The notes under the pieces were generated by a model. That model was not told where the DNA came from, did not search any database, and saw only the letters and a program-made list of their open reading frames with translations. This document shows positions 4,955 to 7,919 of a stretch of DNA of 7,919 nt, one piece after another (positions within the stretch are counted from its first letter, which is position 1; each line of letters opens with the position of its first letter). The position numbers were made by a program, and so were the translations under genes. The stretch comes from an uncultured Chitinophagaceae bacterium (GTDB taxonomy: Bacteria; Bacteroidota; Bacteroidia; Chitinophagales; Chitinophagaceae). Location of the stretch: assembly GCA_934502905.1 (NCBI GenBank), contig CAKSVK010000157.1:1-7919 (forward strand), given 5' to 3'.

Positions 4955-7666
4955 TTAGACAGCATCTGGAGTCTCCTCCTCGTTTTCCTCCCCGGCTTCT
5001 GCCTCTGCTGCAGCCGCGGCCTCCGATGCCAGATCTGTTTTGAGGTTGCTGTGGTGCAGCTCATTGATAAGCTCTGCTACCAGGGATGTCCACCCCGTTT
5101 GATGGCTGGTGCCCAATCCCCTGCCGGTATCGCCATGAAAATACTCAAAGAAAAGCACGAGGTGATCATTGCCGGGCTGGTTGTAAAACCACTGATATTC
5201 TTTTCCGAACAGTGGCCTGTTACCGTTTTCATCTTTTTTGAACAGGCTGATGACCCTGCGGGTAAGCTCGTCTGCTACCTTATCCAGCGTAAGCATGTTG
5301 CCGGAGCCGACAGGGCATTCTACTTTCAGGTTTTCCCCGTAAAAAGAGCCATATTTCCTGATGGACTGAATGATAAGGTAGTTCATCGGGATCCACACGG
5401 GACCACGCCAGTTGGAGTTGCCGCCGAAAAGATCAGACGTGGAATCTCCCGGATCGTATTGGGCAGCATAGGTGATGCCGTTGATGGTAACGGAATAAGG
5501 ATGTTTCTCATGGTATTTTGACAACGCCCTGATACCGCCTTCAGACAGGAATTTTTCTTCGTCCAGCAGGTGTTCCATCAGGTAGATCAGGCGTTCTCTT
5601 GGCAGCAGCGACAACAATATTTCGTCTCCTTCGCTTCTTTCTTCATTTGGCCAGAAATGACCATTGCTTTTTCTGAACGCTTCAAACCAGGCGATCCGTT
5701 TCTTGAAGTCCGGCAGCTTGTTGATGGTTTTGGTAAGCATGGTAGAAACAGCAAACAGGGTAGTGAGCCCTACCAGCGACTGGATGCGTAATTGTATGGG
5801 AGTGGTGCCGGGGATGGAAAGTGTATCGTAGAAGAATTTATCTTCTTCATTCCACAAGCCATGCTCGTTGATCGCTTCCGCGATCATAACGAACTGCTCG
5901 AAAAATTTGGTGGCGGTATCCTCAAATGATATATCATGTACGGCTATTTCCAGTGCCATCTCCAGCATATTCAGCGCATACATCGCCATCCAGCTGGTGC
6001 CGTCTGCCTGTTCCAGCTTCATGTTGCTGCCCAGCTGAATGCTCCGGTTGAATACCCCGATGTTGTCCAGCCCGAGAAAGCCTCCTTCAAACAGGTTGTT
6101 TCCCAGTATATCCTTCCTGTTCAGCCACCAGGTGAAATTGATCAGCAGCTTCTGGAATATTTTTTTCAGGAACACAATATCTCCCCTGCCGGTTTTCAGC
6201 TTTTCTATATAATATACCTGCAGGGCAGACCATCCATGTACGGGCGGATTTACGTCCCCGAAATTCCATTCATAGGCAGGCAGTTGCCCGTCCGGCTTCA
6301 TATACCATTCGCGCATCACCAGCAGCAACTGGTGCTTCGCAAAAGTAGGGTCTGCCATTGCCATGGATATGCAGTGAAAAGCAAGATCCCAGGCGGCGTA
6401 CCAGGGATATTCCCATTTGTCCGGCATCAGGATGATGTCCTGGTTTTTCAGGTGTTTCCAGTCATGGTTCCTGCCGTACAGCTTGCCGTCGTTTACCGGC
6501 GTGATCCCGTCGCTGGTGGTGAGCCACCGCTCCACATCGTAGTGGTAATATTGTTTGCTCCACATCAGGCCTGCCAGCGCCTGGCGTTGTATCTGCGCCA
6601 TATCTTCATCCATGCCTGCCGGTAAAATAGCGGCATAAAACTCATCTGCTTCTTCTTTCCGGTACCTGAAAATACTTTCAAAGTCGCCCCGGAACGCATT
6701 CTCCAGCAATTTGTTGGTCAGGCGGCAATACACTGATTTTGTGCCGCCGGCAGGAACCTTGAGCTTATATACCGGGGAGAATTTGGTGCCGGACTTTCTG
6801 TCCCGCAGCGCCTGTATGTTTTTTCCATCAATAATAGCATCGTGAAAGGCGTCCTTTACAAAAATGGAATCGTTGGTGCCCTTACCGATCCGTTCCATAT
6901 TGGTTTCGTTCTCTGTCAAAAAGCAATCATCTGCTTTTTGGTAGTAGAAGTAATAGTTGCCCAGGCGACTGTGGGTGGTTTTCACGGCGGTTTTGTTGAG
7001 GTAGGTTATTTCCGGCTTGTGGATCGATCCCCCATATTGCCACCGGTTGTAGAACCAAAGGGTAGGCAACACCGTTAGTTCCGCCGGTTTGTCTGAGCGG
7101 TTGGTCACGTCGATCCTGATCAGTATATCCTGCGGGCTTTTTTTGGCATAGGTCACCAGTACATCAAAATACTCGTTGTTGTCGAATACCCCGGTGTCCA
7201 GTATTTCATATTCCGGCTCCAGCTTCGATCTTTCCCGGTTTTTTTGCAGCAGCAGCTCATATGGGAATTCCTGTTGCGGGTATTTGTACAGGTATTCCAT
7301 ATGGTAGTGTGTCGGAATATTATCGAGGTGATGGTATAGCTCCTTCACATCCTCGCCGTGGTTGCCCTGCCCGTTGCCAAGCCCAAACAACCGTTCTTTT
7401 AATATTTTATCTTTTCCGTTCCACAGGGCAATGGCAAAACACAGGTTGCCAAAAAAATCGCATATCCCTGCCAGTCCGTCTTCACCCCAGCGGTAAGACC
7501 TGCTACGGGCATGTTCAAACGGGAAATAGTTCCAGGCATCTCCGTTTTCACTGTAGTCTTCCCTTACCGTGCCCCATTGACGCTCGCTCAGGTAAGGCCC
7601 CCACTGTTCCAGCGGAATCATTCTTGAAGCGTTAACGGTCAATCTTTGGTGTTCTGCAGTCTTCAT
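4955..7666 (-). CDS. GH63 / MGH1-like glycoside hydrolase, cytoplasmic
   Basis: The 903-aa product matches the long bacterial GH63-type glucosidase proteins. Residues 40-110 carry the conserved opening AWNYFPFEHARSRSYRWGEDGLAGICD and LFGLGNGQGNHGEDVKELY. Residues about 155-345 are a beta-rich domain (LLDTGVFD-like ILDTGVFDNNEYFDV, LPTLWFYNRW). Residues about 350-870 form the (alpha/alpha)6 catalytic barrel. By analogy with GH63 enzymes such as YgjK, Asp427 in PWYAAWDLAFH is the likely general acid and Glu841 in FFEYFHGDTG the likely base; this mapping is inferred. The family acts on alpha-glucosides or related glycosides such as mannosyl- or glucosylglycerate; the substrate here is unknown. 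There is no signal peptide, so it should be cytoplasmic. Residues 881-903 are an added Ala/Glu tail outside the fold. ATG at 7666 follows an A/T-rich leader with no strong Shine-Dalgarno. The gene is convergent with the exosortase gene, with a 135-bp gap. Confidence 0.92.
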   Translation of the reverse strand: MKTAEHQRLTVNASRMIPLEQWGPYLSERQWGTVREDYSENGDAWNYFPFEHARSRSYRWGEDGLAGICDFFGNLCFAIALWNGKDKILKERLFGLGNGQGNHGEDVKELYHHLDNIPTHYHMEYLYKYPQQEFPYELLLQKNRERSKLEPEYEILDTGVFDNNEYFDVLVTYAKKSPQDILIRIDVTNRSDKPAELTVLPTLWFYNRWQYGGSIHKPEITYLNKTAVKTTHSRLGNYYFYYQKADDCFLTENETNMERIGKGTNDSIFVKDAFHDAIIDGKNIQALRDRKSGTKFSPVYKLKVPAGGTKSVYCRLTNKLLENAFRGDFESIFRYRKEEADEFYAAILPAGMDEDMAQIQRQALAGLMWSKQYYHYDVERWLTTSDGITPVNDGKLYGRNHDWKHLKNQDIILMPDKWEYPWYAAWDLAFHCISMAMADPTFAKHQLLLVMREWYMKPDGQLPAYEWNFGDVNPPVHGWSALQVYYIEKLKTGRGDIVFLKKIFQKLLINFTWWLNRKDILGNNLFEGGFLGLDNIGVFNRSIQLGSNMKLEQADGTSWMAMYALNMLEMALEIAVHDISFEDTATKFFEQFVMIAEAINEHGLWNEEDKFFYDTLSIPGTTPIQLRIQSLVGLTTLFAVSTMLTKTINKLPDFKKRIAWFEAFRKSNGHFWPNEERSEGDEILLSLLPRERLIYLMEHLLDEEKFLSEGGIRALSKYHEKHPYSVTINGITYAAQYDPGDSTSDLFGGNSNWRGPVWIPMNYLIIQSIRKYGSFYGENLKVECPVGSGNMLTLDKVADELTRRVISLFKKDENGNRPLFGKEYQWFYNQPGNDHLVLFFEYFHGDTGRGLGTSHQTGWTSLVAELINELHHSNLKTDLASEAAAAAEAEAGEENEEETPDAV

Positions 7667-7919
7667 ATTATTTATTTAACAGGAACCATCTGCCTGAGCA
7701 GGACGGTAAGTTATGTTTGTGTGAAATAGAAAGCAATCATTTGTCGGATGGAATTATCCGGTCAGGCAGGGCAAATTTAACACATCCCGCTTATATAGCT
7801 CCCGGGAAGATGGAAAAACAAATTCACAGGAAATAAATAAATTATCTGATTTTTGATAAATTGCGTATGCGTTTGCTGTTAAAAAAAACTGTTAATGACG
7901 ACTGTCTGTTTTGATTTTG
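7667..7919 (-). other. Upstream region of the glycosidase gene, to window end
   Basis: No gene is supported in these 253 bases. The part near the glycosidase holds its candidate promoter and a small hairpin, CGGAT (7745-7749) / ATCCG (7756-7760), that would fall in its leader. The outer part is A/T-rich, with a run of eight A at 7881-7888 between two CTGTTAA copies (7876-7882 and 7890-7896). A neighbouring gene may begin beyond the edge. Confidence 0.6.
7772..7779 (-). promoter_or_regulatory. Candidate -7 element for the glycosidase gene
   Basis: The minus strand reads TAAATTTG, an exact TAnnTTTG match, about 105 nt before the ATG at 7666. No TTG is visible at the expected -33 distance. If used, the leader would be about 100 nt and include the CGGAT/ATCCG hairpin. 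Confidence 0.4.

Noticed and set aside
4731..5521. Plus-strand open frames at 4731-4958, 4834-5043 and 4895-5521
   Set aside because: They overlap the exosortase end or run antisense to the glycosidase; their translations lack any domain and disagree with the well-conserved gene on the other strand.
5936..6625. 229-codon plus-strand open frame
   Set aside because: Antisense to the catalytic barrel of the glycosidase; His/Gln/Val-rich shadow translation.

Overview
The window looks like a Bacteroidota chromosome, most likely a Chitinophagaceae-type genome. Three things point there: a secreted protein with a type IX secretion (Por) C-terminal sorting domain, start codons that mostly lack a strong Shine-Dalgarno and sit in A/T-rich leaders, and matches to the Bacteroidota -7 element TAnnTTTG. 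The genus is inferred from overall protein style only.

Layout. 1-790 is the trailer half of a CRISPR array: 12 complete 29-nt repeats, one partial repeat at the window edge, and 12 spacers of 34-38 nt. The repeat ends in ATTGAAAT, as in type I-B/III repeats. Degenerate repeats at the right end put the leader, and probably the cas genes, left of the window. 904-932 is a hairpin that probably terminates the next gene. 957-2630 (minus) encodes a signal-peptide, beta-rich T9SS cargo protein. 2631-2974 is a non-coding gap with candidate promoters and weak hairpins. 2975-3913 (minus) encodes an EamA/DMT-family membrane transporter. 3914-4201 is a divergent intergenic region holding two TGATTT/AAATCA imperfect inverted repeats. 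4202-4819 (plus) encodes an exosortase/archaeosortase-family membrane protein with its Cys-Arg-His triad. 4820-4954 is a convergent gap with hairpins but no U-tract. 4955-7666 (minus) encodes a 903-aa cytoplasmic GH63/MGH1-like glycosidase with an acidic, Ala-rich tail. 7667-7919 is its upstream region with a candidate promoter.

The genes do not form one operon. The two left-hand minus genes are 344 bp apart, transporter and exosortase are divergent, and exosortase and glycosidase are convergent. No shared pathway is evident. The window carries components of two cell-surface sorting systems, a T9SS cargo and an exosortase, but no PEP-CTERM-like target for the exosortase is visible. I do not see a clearly new multi-gene system. 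The items most worth following are the stepwise repeat variants at the CRISPR trailer, the solitary exosortase and the inverted repeats in front of it.
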